DNA from: Camellia lanceoleosa
Lineage: Eukaryota; Streptophyta; Magnoliopsida; Ericales; Theaceae
NCBI GenBank assembly: GCA_025200525.1
Contig: CM045758.1
Span: forward strand, 4,592,858 to 4,656,857
Reading direction: 5' to 3'
Length of the DNA: 64,000 bases
The notes beneath the pieces are model-generated. The model was not told where the DNA came from and did no database searches. It was given only the letters and a program-made list of their open reading frames with translations. Made by a program: the position numbers and the translations under genes. Below, piece by piece: positions 45,016-57,600 of the stretch (positions within the stretch are counted from its first letter, which is position 1; each line of letters starts with the position of its first letter).

Positions 45016-45435
45016 GCAATCTGGTTTTGTCTTGGGCTTTGTGTTTTGGGATTTTGTTTTGAGTCTTGTGATTTTAGCAACTGTGAATAGTTGTGTTTAA
45101 GCTGTTTTTACGTTGTTTTCCATTTATCGAGTTGTATTTTTGTATTTAGGTCGTTGGTCGGCTCATTATCTGATTAAGAACATTGTTTCAATACAAGCAT
45201 TCTCAGTTTTGAAAATCAACTCCATGTTCATTCTATGCAAATGCGGTATTCATGATGCAAAAACAACAACTCTTTTCATAAAATTGTAGGGTTTTCCCTC
45301 GATCATGGTTTTTACAAAAGAGAGTACAAATCTTTTCCAAAGCAAAAGTAAAAACCTATATGAAGCTGTACATGTGCTGAACTACCAAAATAAAAGAAAC
45401 TAAGCAAAAGAGTACAAAAATCGGTGCCAGTCATC

Positions 45436-48278
45436 TTAAGCTCGAGAGGCCCCCTTCGTCCTCTTCCTCGGAGGGGACTTAGAGGCACTGTCTCCATCAG
45501 CGTCGCTACCATCAGAATCAGACTCTGAGCCAGAGCCAGCATCATCATCTCTGTCCCTTAACACTGAGTTAGCATCATCGTCCCCGCTCTCAGACTCAGA
45601 TTGTCGGCTCACTGCTTCCTCGGAGTCGCTAGTCTCAGTATTGGCCTTACTCAAAACTAGCTCTGAGGGGCTACTCCGACCCCAAGCACCCCTGTCTCTA
45701 CCTCAACCTCTCGTCTCGAATATGTACTGGGGCCTGTCTACCTCTCCCCCCTACCGCTGGAGGAGGTGCTGCCGATGATGTCGCCACCGCTATTACTAGT
45801 GCCCTCGGTGCGTATGGGATTTGAAAAACAAGTGTCAACATATCAGATACAGTGTATGTATGGTTGCAGAATGCAGTATCCAAATTGGGTATCGTATCCA
45901 GAATGAGTGTCATACAAAGGCTAGATTCAACCTGGGTACAATATGTTAGTGTAGTTTGAGGTAGTGTCAGCAGACACATAAGTGTATCAGTAGAAATATG
46001 ATAGTGTGGTGCACAACAGTGTGAGTTAGCAGTACAAATGCAGAAAATAAGAGAAAATACCTGGATACCATGGAGACCAAGCAACGTCTCTCTCCGCTGC
46101 ACCATGCCAACCAGAGAACCAACCAGCTAGAGCAGGTCCTCTATGTACTCAGTGGGTGCTTGTAAGTGCATTTGAATGATCAGCATCTGGAATAATCAAT
46201 ATCTGAAAAGGGAGAGTGTGGTTACCAATTATAAAATGTGGTCCATATCTGAGGTGCGCCCCAGGCTCTGATATACCCATGCCCTGCCTCTGGTGGCTCT
46301 ATTGGAATCTGGTAGGATATCCCGGTCGACCGCCAGCATGTAAGCACAGTGGGAATCACTGGCCAACCAGTAACCTGCATAATGGGAGGGCCCCTCCCAA
46401 TGTCGGCCTTGGCCTCCTGCGCAGCCTCACCAGCTAAAGGAGCGTCTGTTATGTTGCATGCGCGAGGTCTGGTCAGAGGCGGCATGAGATGAGTTTGGAT
46501 AAAAGTCGCATAATCGCCCTCCGCTCTGAAATAATTGGCATCTAGTCCTACCATGAACTGAATAACAGCCTCAGCTGGGAGGCTATCAGCTGTCTTCATG
46601 GATGCTAGGGGAGCATAGGAACAACTGGTGCAAGTAAGCCCACGGTCTAGCATACAAACCGCTAGCCCAAGAACCAGGCCTAGTAGAATGGGCCCTCTAG
46701 TAAGATCCAGAACGGGTAGCTGCCCTAGGACCCAGCATATTGATCTCTAATCTTGGCTGGCATCGTCACCTAGGGCTGCCAGCTAATCTGTAAAAAAAGG
46801 ATGTACAAGTTGTTAGTTGCTGTTAGTTGTCAGCATGAATCAGAATAGTATAAAAATAAATGATTCTGAGTTTCGGGATACCTCACGGGCAACCACCGTA
46901 TCAAAGTATCAACGATAGAAGGTGCATGTCATATCGTCACGGCTCTGGTGTCGGTGCCAGTTGTCATATCATCGCAAGTAAGGCACGGCTAAGGGGATCT
47001 CATCCACTGGCTTTGGAGCTAGAGCCGGGAAATAAGTATAAACCCATAACTGTAAGAAAATGGTCAGCAGTATTAAGCACAATGCATGAGCAAGTATTGA
47101 ATAAAAAGTGCAGAGCAGAAAGCACAATGCATGAACAGATATTGAATAGAAAATGTAAAGCAGAAAGCATAAGTAACAGAATCGTAGGTGCAGTCTATAC
47201 CTCCTAGGCTCTCCAGTAGCCTCCTACCCGCTCTCCCCTCATACGGGAAGTGCAACTCATATAGCCGTAGAGTGTGGCAAGGTCAGATCCACCCCAATCG
47301 TAAAATTAGATTTGGTGCAGGGTCACAAAGGCGCTCAGCAAGTACAAACCCACGGTGTTCCATCTGTTCGCGAACAAGGTGGTACCGAGTAAGAACATTA
47401 AGAAGCCCCAGACATATTGCTCTATCTCCTCCTATGTCTTAGGCTGACTCCCACGGAAGTGCTCGGAGAACTAGCTGTATCTAACCATGGCTGGCTTGTA
47501 TAGAGGTGGGCTCGCTCCAAGCAGGTAGGTCCAGGCTGCCTCCCACTCACCCATATCCATGTCAAAAGGGATTGGATCACCCTCTACTTCTAAGCCTGTG
47601 ATCATCAAGAAGTCATAAGGGGTCATCGTCATCTCCCCAGTGGAAGAGAAATGGAAAGAGTTGGTGGTGTCCCATCACCTCTCTACTAATGCTCCGAGTA
47701 GCGCCAGGCTCACCATATGCCATGAGAGCCCGGTACAGAATAAGCTAAAGTCGGACTCATCAACAAGGTCGCAGACCTCGGGCGGGAGCTCATGATACCA
47801 ATCTCTGGCCGTCACTACCCTGTAACCCTGCAAGAACGGGAATCCCCCTGTGGCAAAGAATGGTGAATCAGATGAAAGATAGTAATAAAAGAGCACTCCG
47901 ATGAAAGGCAGTGCAAGAAATCCAGTCAAATGAAAGGTAAGAAAGCATGAAAATAAAGTTAGTATAGGAAAGGTAGGAGCCCGGCTCTCTCAGCAAGATA
48001 TCCTCTGGCATGCTATTAGCAAAATCGTCAAAGCGCATCATGCATCTAGGCGCCATCATGTGTGTGCGAGGGTGATAAGTGATCAGATCAAAGTGCCGTA
48101 TCCTCAATGGTAATGGCTCAGGCTTGAGCCCTGGAGCAAACTCTGCCTTGAAGTCGGCGGCAATGTCTTGTGCCGCCCTACCAGCCTCAGCAACCACCAG
48201 CTCCTCAACCTCCGTAGAGGGTGGAAGTATAGGTGGAATCTCGGGAGGGGCATCATCATGAGGAATGTCGTCTGCCAT
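45436..48278 (-). pseudogene. Antisense plant mobile domain (PMD) gene carried by the Ogre-like element
   Basis: On the minus strand a start at 48278 (MADDIPHDDAPPEIPPILPP) leads to a linker and then the mobile domain. Key blocks are GYRVVTARDWYHELPPEVCD (about 47826), LSWHMVSLALLGALVER, WDTTNSFHFSSTGEMTMTPY with DFLMITGL (about 47670-47600), IEQYVWGFLMFLLGTTLF (about 47410), YDWGGSDLATLYGYM (about 47290) and RVGGYWRA (about 47230). A GT-AG intron (47200-47050) precedes VYTYFPALAPKPVDEIPLAV. Another acceptor-like TTTTTACAG lies at 46790. The C-terminal tail (45654-45436) is Ser/Asp/Glu-rich and ends with a PPRKRTKG-type nuclear signal. Stops replace Trp at several places (for example 47691 and 47454). 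PMD proteins are known both as host genes and inside plant transposons. Confidence 0.85.
47050..47200 (-). other. GT-AG intron of the antisense PMD gene
   Basis: On the minus strand the donor is GGAG|GTATAGACT (47200) and the acceptor TTTTCTTACAG| (47050). The PMD reading continues after it with VYTYFPALAPK. The intron holds two copies of a block of about 46 bp with GCACAATGCATGA and TATTGAATA. The intron shows that the gene was transcribed in the antisense direction. Confidence 0.7.
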
Positions 48279-48639
48279 CTGGAAAGTGGGTGAAGACTGG
48301 TAAAACAGTGAAGAAAATGAAGAAAAAGAGAAAAAACTTGGAAAAAGTCAACCCTAGGAGAGAGAAAATGGGAGAAAAAGTCAAAACCCAGGAAAGTTCA
48401 TGAAACCCAAGAGAAATCCGAGGGAAACAAGCCCAAAGTGTTGAAAACTCGAGAAAATCAATGAAAACAAAATCTAATCAGTTCAAAGTGAAGGGGATCA
48501 AAGAGGTTTTGTGAATAAAGTTTGCGTGGGGCATTGGAAAACGCATATAAAGCACAAATCTAGAGAGAGAAAATACCTAGAGAGGGACAAGAAGTGGTTT
48601 CAGGCTGGGAGGTGTGAAGAAATGAAGTTTGGTGATGTG

Positions 48640-48780
48640 TTTAAATAGACCCGAGTCGAAATCCCCTTTTTGCCCCCGAAATTGCACTAGTGGCCGGCCA
48701 CCCACTATTAGTGGCCGGCAGTTTCATTTGTGGCCGGTAGCTCCATTTTGTGGCCGTCAGTGCTCCATTCGTGGCCCAGT
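48640..48780 (-). promoter_or_regulatory. Probable promoter of the antisense PMD gene: GGCC array and TATA box
   Basis: The array 48688-48780 contains GTGGCCGGCCACCCACTATT, GTGGCCGGCAG, GTGGCCGGTAG and GTGGCCGTCAG. Downstream on the minus strand, TATTTAAA lies at 48647-48640, about 360 bp before the start codon at 48278. The order of array, TATA box and gene copies that of the Ogre-type LTR promoters. Confidence 0.65.
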
Positions 48781-49046
48781 ACTGGTTTTGTTCCCCTTTT
48801 TCCCTACAGTGTGTAGGAGGTTCCTTTTTGGGTCCGAATTGATCCTTGAGGAGCTCGAAATTGTGTTTCAAATGCGTTGTTCCAAGACCCACTATACTCC
48901 GGCGTGTGGACGTGTCCCAATTTCAAAGAGGAGCGAGTTGTATCCTTTTGATTATTTTGTAAAGCCTCCAGGGGAGGAGGTAAGTTAGAGGTAGTCGTCA
49001 AATTTCATTTTTTTGTTTTGTTAATTTACGTCTCTGTTATCTTCCT

Positions 49047-49117
49047 TTGCACAGAACATACTTTTGATTTTTGCATAGCATATGCTTTTGATTATCTTGC
49101 ATAGAGCGTACACTCTT
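49047..49117. repeat. Degenerate TTGCATAGAATATGCTTTTGAT repeat, left part
   Basis: Units like GCACAGAACATACTTTTGATT and GCATAGCATATGCTTTTGATT recur here and continue at about 53064-53200, beyond the solo LTR inserted at 49118. The repeat is older than that insertion. Confidence 0.65.
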
Positions 49118-49837
49118 TGTAACAACCCCATCACGTATAAGGATTAGTACTTGATTAATTAAGAGGATTTGAATTTAATTGCCGAGTATTATAATTTAAT
49201 TGGGATTTATAAGAATTGTGGAATCTAACTTGTATATGATTTTATTGAAGGTTTATTTTGGAATTAAAAATTAAGGGTCCAAATGGCTTAAGGAAGTGAA
49301 GTTAGGAAGTTGAATCAATTTAATCTTAATTACGGACCCATTTGGGAGTTTAATTAAATATTCGATTCAATTTAGTGAAATTGATATTCGATTAATTAGG
49401 TCCTAATTCGGGTTGATTGAGTCATGAGGATTGAGGATTGTGGTTATTATAAATTAAATTTAATTATGATGTGCCCAATGTGAATATGTAATTTATTGAC
49501 GAAGATTTGGTGTCTGATCAAAAATGGAAGGCCTAAATGATTTGGGAAATCAAAATTGATGATGGCAATAAGTTCGATTTATTAATTGGAGCCGTTTGGG
49601 AGTTTGATTAAAAATCTGATTCAGACTGATAAATTTAAATATAATTAATTGGGCATTATGGAAGTCAAATTAGACTAATTAAATCATGTAAGAATTGTAA
49701 TTAGTTATGATTAATTAACTTGTGTATTAATTATGACTAATCAAGACTAAATGATGTTTAATTAAATTAGAGTGTGATTAGTGTGCTAAGTAAATGAAAC
49801 ATGGCTTCATACTATGTAAACAAGTGTCCCACTACCT

Positions 49838-49838
49838 A

Positions 49839-49883
<45 letters not shown>
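49838..49883. repeat. (AAT)n microsatellite
   Basis: About fifteen uninterrupted AAT units lie in the solo LTR, upstream of its donor-like site. Confidence 0.95.
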
Positions 49884-49884
<1 letters not shown>

Positions 49885-51489
49885 GGAGGTGATTGAAGTC
49901 AAGAAAGGAGAAGTGGTATGTATTGTTTAGTTCATCAATTTGCACGGCTCGAGACAAAACCGAGAGAGGGAAAACACTTCGATGGAAATTTTGGAAGGAA
50001 AAAAGAGCAACTCAAGTCTTGTGTGGAAATAGGAAGAAGTGAACTCAAGAGATTCATCCTTGGAAGGCTTAAGGTAAGGAAATGAAGCTTATGTTTTTGT
50101 AGTCAAATCACCTAAAAGCTGAAATTAAAAGAGGGTTGGATTCAATCACATGTAATTAATAGGAATTAGCAAGGAGATGAAGAAAATTGGAATTTTGTTT
50201 ATAGATTATGGAGATAAATTGAAAGATTAATTAGTTAGAGTTTGATTTCTATTATTCTTCACAAATTGAACCTCATCCTTGCATGCATGTTGGAATTTCA
50301 AAGTTTTAGATTTAATTCATGTGTAAAAGATTGATAAGTTTAAATTTGGGCTTCATCTTTACATGCATCAATGAAATTTTAGGAGATTTGAAGAATTAAT
50401 TCATGGTTGGTTATAAGAAGAGTAAGTTGCGGTAAATTATAAATTCATGAACATTTGAGCTTAATTTTGAATAAAATGGATTTGATGTAGATGGTTTGAT
50501 TTTGATTATAATTTCACACATGCAAATATTTTTCTAGGAGTTTTATAATTTCAATTTCATAATTTAAGGAGATAGAAAAGAGTTAGAAATCAATTTTATG
50601 GGACTAGAAGGAAATTGATAAGGAAATGATGATTTGGAACCAAAATCAAGTCTATGGAAATTTGGGAACTAATCCTAAAGTTTTGATTTTATTATGAAAA
50701 CTAGGAATTTGTTTAATCCATGCATGTGATTTAATTTAAAAGGTTTGTTCAATTTAAACACATTTTAGAACATCTATGATTATAAATTAAGTTTTTGGTT
50801 AGAAATTGAGTTAAGTTGAATTTCTAAGAAATTGATTTGTGTAATTCATAATTAAGTTGATTTTGTTATTAATAATAAAATTGGACCTATTTGTATTGCA
50901 TACATCATGGATTTTGAAGGATTTGGATTAATTCAATCTCATATTTTGAAGAGAAAAATGAAATGTTTTATAAACATCAAGTTTATGAAAAATTAGAATT
51001 AATCCTAATGCTAGATAAAGCTTTGATTTTATAATTAGATTTTTCTATCCATGCATGTAATGTAATTTAAGATTTTATTTGAATTAAACATATTTTGTTT
51101 ACAAATTAAGTTGAGTTTAAGATTATGGAAACTAGTTGGAAAATTTATAAGAAGTTTCATGACTTCAATTTCATGATTTCAAGGAAAACAAAAAGAATTT
51201 GACGCCAATTTTATGTAACTAAAAAGAAAATGAGAGATTGGAGCCATGTTAAATTTATGGAGTTCAATTTAGAGATTAATCACTTTGGATTTGGGATTTG
51301 GCTTGATATGGAGAAAAATGAATTAAAACTAAATTTGGTCAATTGGAGCATGATTTTGAATAAATGATTTAGCAATTTATGACTTTAATAAATGGTTCTC
51401 CATGTTGGAATACTAAGGTACATGTTTTGAAGCTTTAAATACCAAATTTGAACTTTAATTTCAATTTTTGAATTTTTGAATTTTCGTTG

Positions 51490-51595
51490 CCCGCTCGAGC
51501 GAGGGAATCCCCGCTCGAGCGTGAAAATCAACCTCCCAGTAGTTTTTCAAATTTTACAGTCCGCTCAAGCAACCAAATTGGCGCTCGAGCGAAGA
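51490..51595. repeat. CTCGAGCG cluster in the plus-strand solo LTR
   Basis: CCGCTCGAGCGAGG, CCGCTCGAGCGTG, CCGCTCAAGCAA and GCGCTCGAGCGAA lie 20-50 bases apart. Here they fall inside the inferred leader intron and keep the central A. Confidence 0.85.
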
Positions 51596-53063
51596 CTTAT
51601 TTTCAGCACATTTTGGAAAGTTGCATTTAGTTTATATTTTCATCCTCATCTCTTTCCAATGCATTCTAGACATGATTTATGACTCAATAAAGAATAGTAA
51701 GCTACTAATCAGCATAGATAACTTAGTTAATGAATGAATCATTGATCTAGTGATAATTGTTTAAGAAACCAAGTAAAGGATCAATCTATTTGGAAAAGAA
51801 TGACTAATTAGTAATGAAGGAATATGTGAAATAAGAACCTGGTTTATTTAATTGAGAAAGAATAAACGTAGTAGAACTTCGGACCGTAAAGACTAGAAAG
51901 GACAAGTTTAATCGATGGAGTAATATTGTGTTTCAATGTGTATATGTTATGTACTTGTGTAGGTCACGCGCCATTGTCTGCCTAATTGTCCCGATATATC
52001 CAGTCTGTCTGATTTGCTTCTGCAGCCATCTGTGAGTAATAACTTAGTAAAGATATGTTCAACTGTACTTATTTTCTGTGTGACAAAATGAGATCTATTT
52101 TCTGAAATGATATGTTATGTACAATGAATGATTGTCCAATTTCTGACATGTATTCGTGACATCCTTAGTATCATGTGATATCTACAGCCGTGACTCGGTA
52201 TCGGAGGTTCCTTCGTGGAACTAGGTTATTCGTAACCTTACGCTTATGCGTCCTGTTATGTTACGCTTATGCATCCTATTTGTGCACTGTTACCCGTACT
52301 GGAGGCCCGCCATGGGGGCTTAGCTGTCCTGTTACGCGGATCCGGAGGTTCCTTCGCGGGAATTAGGTTATTCATAACCTTACGCATTGCGCATCCTGTT
52401 TAGTTATGCTAATGGATGTATCACGTAAATGTAACCATGACTTATGATTTCTGGCTGTATGTGATCCGAACAAGTATGATTTTGATATGAAACTGAATTA
52501 TGATTTCGATCGGATCAAGTATGAATTTGTTAAAACTGAATTATGATTTCTGAATCTGTATGGACTCATTCATTAAAACCCTTTACTCTGTTATTATTCA
52601 CTGGGCTTTAGCTTACTGTATTATTTATGTATGTAGGTGATCAGGCACGTGACCAAGCTTAGAGACTTCCGTCTAGAATCTATTTTGTCAGCCAACCTAT
52701 GTGCCTCCCGTGGAGGTTCCGGATATGTTAAGTATTATCGTTATGTAATTTAAAGTTTAAGTTATGTTTTCTTGTTTGTTTCTTCAAGTCAGGTGTATTC
52801 TGAAAAAGGGGACTAAGTCCCTTTCTGCCTAATCTGTATATATATTATGACTTAAAGATGATGTGTATATATGTATATAAAAAGTTTAAAATTTTTCTGT
52901 CTCATATAAGTCTACACAGCTCAATGGACGTTGTATATTCTTATTTGCTTCCGCTAGCCCCTAATATTATGTTAATCTGTCTCAGAGGCCTTCGGTAATC
53001 CCAGGATTACTGGTCGGTTACAATGCTAAACCTATAGGGGCGGGTTTGGGTCGTGACACTCTT

Positions 53064-53410
53064 ACATGCTTTCAATTCTTACATGGAATATGCTTTCAAT
53101 TAACATTGTATGTCGGTTGTTTGTTAATCTACCATGGAATTTGCATGCTCATTATCTTGCATAGAATATGCTTTCGATTAACTTGCATAGAATGTGCACG
53201 GTACCTTATTAAGTGGCTATCTCATGTCGTATGGGACGTGCAATGTTATTTACTTGCATTCACCTTCACTTATATTGCACTCTTTTGTGCACCTTGCATC
53301 ACACTGTCTTGTGCACCCGCATAACACTATTTTGTGCATTTGCTTACATTCACTCCTTGTTTACTTTGTGCATCTATCGCATCGTTTTGTACTTTTTTCC
53401 TCTTTTCTCT
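53064..53410. repeat. Degenerate short tandem repeats upstream of the minisatellite
   Basis: ATGGAATATGCTTTCAATT-type units continue from 49047-49117 up to about 53200. CACTNTNTTGTGCACCTTGCAT-type units follow at about 53265-53345. Both are non-coding. Confidence 0.6.
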
Positions 53411-54290
53411 TATCTCAAGACGCGTGAGACACGACCCTAAGCAGTTTTTCTCCTCTTCTTATGATTTCAGTGTGATTGGAGTATCTTAGGACGCGTCCCT
53501 GAGCGGTTTTTCTCCTCTTTTCACGATTTCAGCGTGATTAGAGTATCTCAGGACGTGTGGGACGCGACCCTGAGTGGTTTTTCTCTTTTTCTCACAATTT
53601 CAGCATGATTAGAGTATCTCAAGACACGTGAGATGTGACCTTAAGTGGTTTTTCTCTTATCTCAGGACACGTGAGATGTGACCTTGAACAATTTTCTCTT
53701 ATCTCAGGACGCGTGAGATGCGACCCTAAGCGATTTTTCTCATCTTTTCACGATTTCAACGTGATTAGAGTATCTCAGGACGTGTAAGATGCGACCTTGA
53801 GTAGTTTTTCTCCTCTTCTCACGATTTCAACATGATTAGAGTATCTCAGGACGCGTGAGACACAACCTTGAGTGGTTTTTCTCTTATCTCAGGACGCGTG
53901 AGATGCGAGCCTGAGTAGTTTTTCTTCTCTTTTCACGATTTCAACGTGATTAGAGTATCTCAGGACGCGTGAGACACAACCTTGAGTGGTTTTTCTCTTA
54001 TCTCAGGACGCGTGAGATGCGAGCCTGAGTAGTTTTTCTTCTCTTCTCACGATTTCAACGTGATTAGAGTATCTCAGGACGTGTGAAACACAACCCTAAG
54101 TGGTTTTTCTCATCTTCTAACTATTTCAGCGTGATTAGAGTATCTCAGGATGTGTGAAACACGACCTTGAGCTGTTTTTCTCCTCTTCTCATGATTTCAG
54201 CGTAATTAGAGTATCTCAAGATGTGAAACGCGTTCCTGAGCAATTTTTCCCTCCTCTTTTCACGGTTTCGGCGTGGTTAGAGTGCGCGTT
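53411..54290. repeat. Minisatellite of 71-bp and 43-bp units in the Ogre-like 3' region
   Basis: Units start TATCTCAGGACGCGTGAGA at 53411, 53482, 53544, 53615, 53658, 53700, 53771, 53842, 53885, 53956, 53999, 54070, 54141 and 54212. Most spacings are 71; four are 42-43, because those units lack the CCTCTTCTCACGATTTCAG part, and one is 62. From 53842 to 54070 a 43+71 pair is repeated as a 114-bp higher-order unit. Each full unit contains TCACGATTTCAGCGTGA, a small inverted repeat. Tat/Ogre 3' regions are known to grow such arrays. Confidence 0.92.
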
Positions 54291-54659
54291 TTATTTCTCT
54301 CTGCGTGAACTCCATTTTGATTTAAGCTTGAAGCTCATTTATATGTTGTTCTCTTGATATTACTTATTAAATCTGTTGTTGCCCAGTGCATTATCTTGCA
54401 TGATCATGGATTTTCAAAATAGCCGGCTTCGCGAAGCATATGAATCTAACTTTCAAAGTATATTTTTTGTGCATATCATTTGCATCTTGTCCCTGAACAA
54501 CGCTGGTTTGATTCCTTGCAAAAGGATACGTATGCAACTTGCCAGCTCAACCAATTTAATTTATGCCTTGATTGCTTGCCCAAGTCTTACGGCCTTGTCA
54601 AAATGAGTCGTCTTTGGGCTTTGACATTCACTCACGTCATTTCATGATTTCGAGCTATG
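54291..54659. other. Untranslated region between minisatellite and 3' LTR
   Basis: Short frames are open but show no family features. I see no gene here. Confidence 0.5.
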
Positions 54660-54674
54660 TCAAATAGGGGCAAC
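54660..54674 (+). promoter_or_regulatory. Polypurine tract of the nested Ogre-like element
   Basis: CAAATAGGGGCAAC lies directly before the LTR start TGTAGACACCCC. This is the expected place of the plus-strand primer. Confidence 0.75.
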
Positions 54675-57600
54675 TGTAGACACCCCATTTTTTACTGCCC
54701 TTAAGACTTTGGCACTACTGATTAATCACTCAATAATGAATGTGTATGCTTGTCAAATGTTTGATTTCCTCAACAAGAAACCTCAGTTTTGAACCTACAA
54801 ACCTTGTACCTTATTTTGGACCAAAATAGTAGTCTTTCAGGCCTGGATATCCAAGGACCTGCAGACCTACTAGTGTGGCTTGCCACCCATTAGTGTGGCC
54901 TACTGCCCACTTGTGTAAATTTTCAAATCTTTTTGCCAGCTGTGCCAGCTGTCTCCACAGATGCATGCACTGCACCAGTTGTGTCTGTATGGATATTTTT
55001 CAAATAGTCTCATATATTTCTATATATAGATGACTCCCTCTCATATTTTTAGGGTTAGAAAAATTTTGGAGAGCAAAAATTTTGGAGAATATTTCTCTCT
55101 CTACATTTCTCTCTTTTCCTTGTAACTTATATAACCTTTGCTTAGACACTCTAAACCAAACCTTGAGGGATCCTTGTTGAGGTGCTTAAGCTTACATTTT
55201 AGCACTTGAGAGTGTGAAATTAGTGGTTTGGGAATTCAAGGGATTATTCATCTTCAAGAGGTATACATTCTAGTTCTTTTGTACCATCTCTTTCTCATCT
55301 TTTCTTGCTGTTTTTGAGTTGTTTTCCACCTATTTTGGTGGGCTAAAACTTGTGGTTTAAAGCCATTAAAGGTAAAGGGGTGGACCACCCTTCTTTGTGC
55401 CTTGTTCCCTAGGCTTTTACCCGTGTGTTTCCCACCTTTTGATTATCTTTTTTTGAGTTTTTTACTTCAGAGGCTAAAAATCATGTTTTGAAGTCCCAAA
55501 AGTGGAGGGATTAGCCTCCTCTCCTTGTGCTTGTGTGCTGGTTTTAATTTCTCAATATTTTAGCTTGTTGTTTTTAGCTATTTTTGTATTAATTCCAGCA
55601 CTTATTTTGGTTGTTTTAGGATTGTTTTAGGCCATTCATGTCATTTATGCTTTGTATTGAATGCTTGTAGTGTAATCGTCCTTATAGGCTTGGTGGTTTA
55701 GGCCTTAGCCACCAACCTATTCGAGCTGATAGCATTTATTTCTTGCTTTCCATACTTATGTTCACCTCTAATTACCTCTGCACCCTCCATCTTTTCTTGA
55801 TTTTTTCTCTTTGTTTTGAGAGTTGCTTCAAAATAAGTGTTGTTTAAGCTTGAAATGTGATATTGTGCTTAATTGTTTAATCCCTTTAGGGGTTCATTAT
55901 CAACGGCATGACATCTCTCTCATGTCCAAAACAACCCTTTGTTTGAAACTTCTCTCCATTAGTGGACTTAAAGCTCATTATTGGACTTAATTAACTAATG
56001 AATGGAAGGTAATTTAACAGGGGAAATCAATGGTTTAAAAATAGAGCAAGATAATAAAATGATTTGGGTTCAATTGGACGTTAATTGAACCCGTTAAGTC
56101 TTGAGTCGTTTCATACTTGTTAAGTGATGTAAACGGTTCAAGAATCAATGTCGAACACCTCCCTTGATCCATATCATGATAGGGAGGAGGTTTGTGAGTC
56201 TTTCATTGTGCATTCATTGAAATTGTATCCCTTGGTTCATAAGTCATCATGAAAAGAACTTGCACCAATTGATGACTTGCGAATCGAGCCTACCCCTCCT
56301 TTTAGTGATTTGATGATAAGAAGAGGTAGGGTGGACAAACATCCCCTAAGAATGCTCTGTTTGTTATTTGTTGCAGCAGGAGAAACCCACCATTAGTGGC
56401 CGGTAGGCCACCTTTACTAGGCGACAAGCCACCATTAGTGAGTGGCCGGCCAGCATTTCTAGCCTACCGGCCACTTCTTTTAGCCAGGCAGTACCACTTT
56501 TATTTCAGAGTACAGCAGAGACTGAGGTTCAAAAAAACAGTGCAGAGGCATTCTCGGGGGAAGCAAATCATGTGCATGCATAAGCATTTCCCATAATTCT
56601 TGAGTCCCGTTGACTTGTGGACTTGTAATATGTAATTAGTTTAGTTAGAATAACTAGTTAGTTTTGTGTTGTATTTAATTAATTAGCTAGAATAGTTAGT
56701 TAATTCGTGGTTTGTAATAATTAGTTAAGTAGCTTAGCTAATTCATTTATTCGGACCCTCCGACGTGAGGGCAAATATGTAATAATGTGTATGTCTTCCA
56801 ACCCCACGTCTTTCTTCTTTTTATTTACTTGCTTACGATGGATAGCTTAGAACATCATATTTCTTTTAGCATCTTTCATGCTTGCATCCATTTGTCTTGC
56901 ATGAATCGAGGCTCAGTTTATCATTCTAACAAGCATTGTCGTTTATTACTTCGTTGAATACGTGTTTTAAACTGCATGCTATGAAATTGATTCATATGTC
57001 ATAATTAGTAGCCGAGCCTATTAATTGCATTATTGCATTTGTTCCATTAGTCACATTGCATCAGTTAGGACCATGCATTTTTCTAACAAGTTGCTCTTTT
57101 GGCTCACCTCAGGAATTGGGGTAAGTTTTAGTGCTTTAGCATGTTACATAAGTGTTGTTGTTGCCATGATAAGCATGATTACTATGAGGCTAATTGCTTA
57201 AGTGATAAATTGTCTGAATGCCTGTGGATGAAGGCTAACTACTTGAATTGAAATAGTTTGATCGAAGTACATATGAGTTCATTTTTTCAAGTAACACATA
57301 TTCGAAACAATTTTCAAAAACAAACTTGAAATCAAGCGTTTCAAATTTTACAAATTAGTCTATACTTGTGTGCAACACATAGTAAAATTATTCTAATAAT
57401 TGGAACAAGAGCATATAATGTCAATAAAAATCACATCATGATTAGTAGAGGTCGATCTTTGATCAGGCGAGTGGGGTGCTCGATCCATGACCTTCCCCTC
57501 TCGTACCTAAGTTCCCGAACGGAGACACTTTTGTGATGATGGATAAGTGGCCTTTGGCACAAGTCTCAGGTTTCCTAAATGTTTTTTAAATTTCCCAAAA

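Larger units (their letters stand above)
49118..53058 (+). mobile_element. Chromovirus-type solo LTR, 3941 bp, TSD CTCTT
   Basis: It starts TGTAACAACCCCATCACG and ends GGTTTGGGTCGTGACA, flanked by CTCTT at 49113-49117 and 53059-53063. It contains an AAT microsatellite, a donor-like CTTAAG|GTAAGG at 50074, a CTCGAGCG cluster (51490-51595), a GGAGGTTCCTTCG(T/C)G-type repeat (52190-52400), an acceptor-like TGTATGTAG ending at 52636 and the shared block CACTGGGCTTTAGCTTAC near 52598. No coding part remains. Confidence 0.95.

Noticed and set aside
45436..45654. Acidic Ser/Asp-rich frame as a separate small gene
   Set aside because: Its place, strand and basic end fit the C-terminal tail of the antisense PMD gene better than an independent gene.
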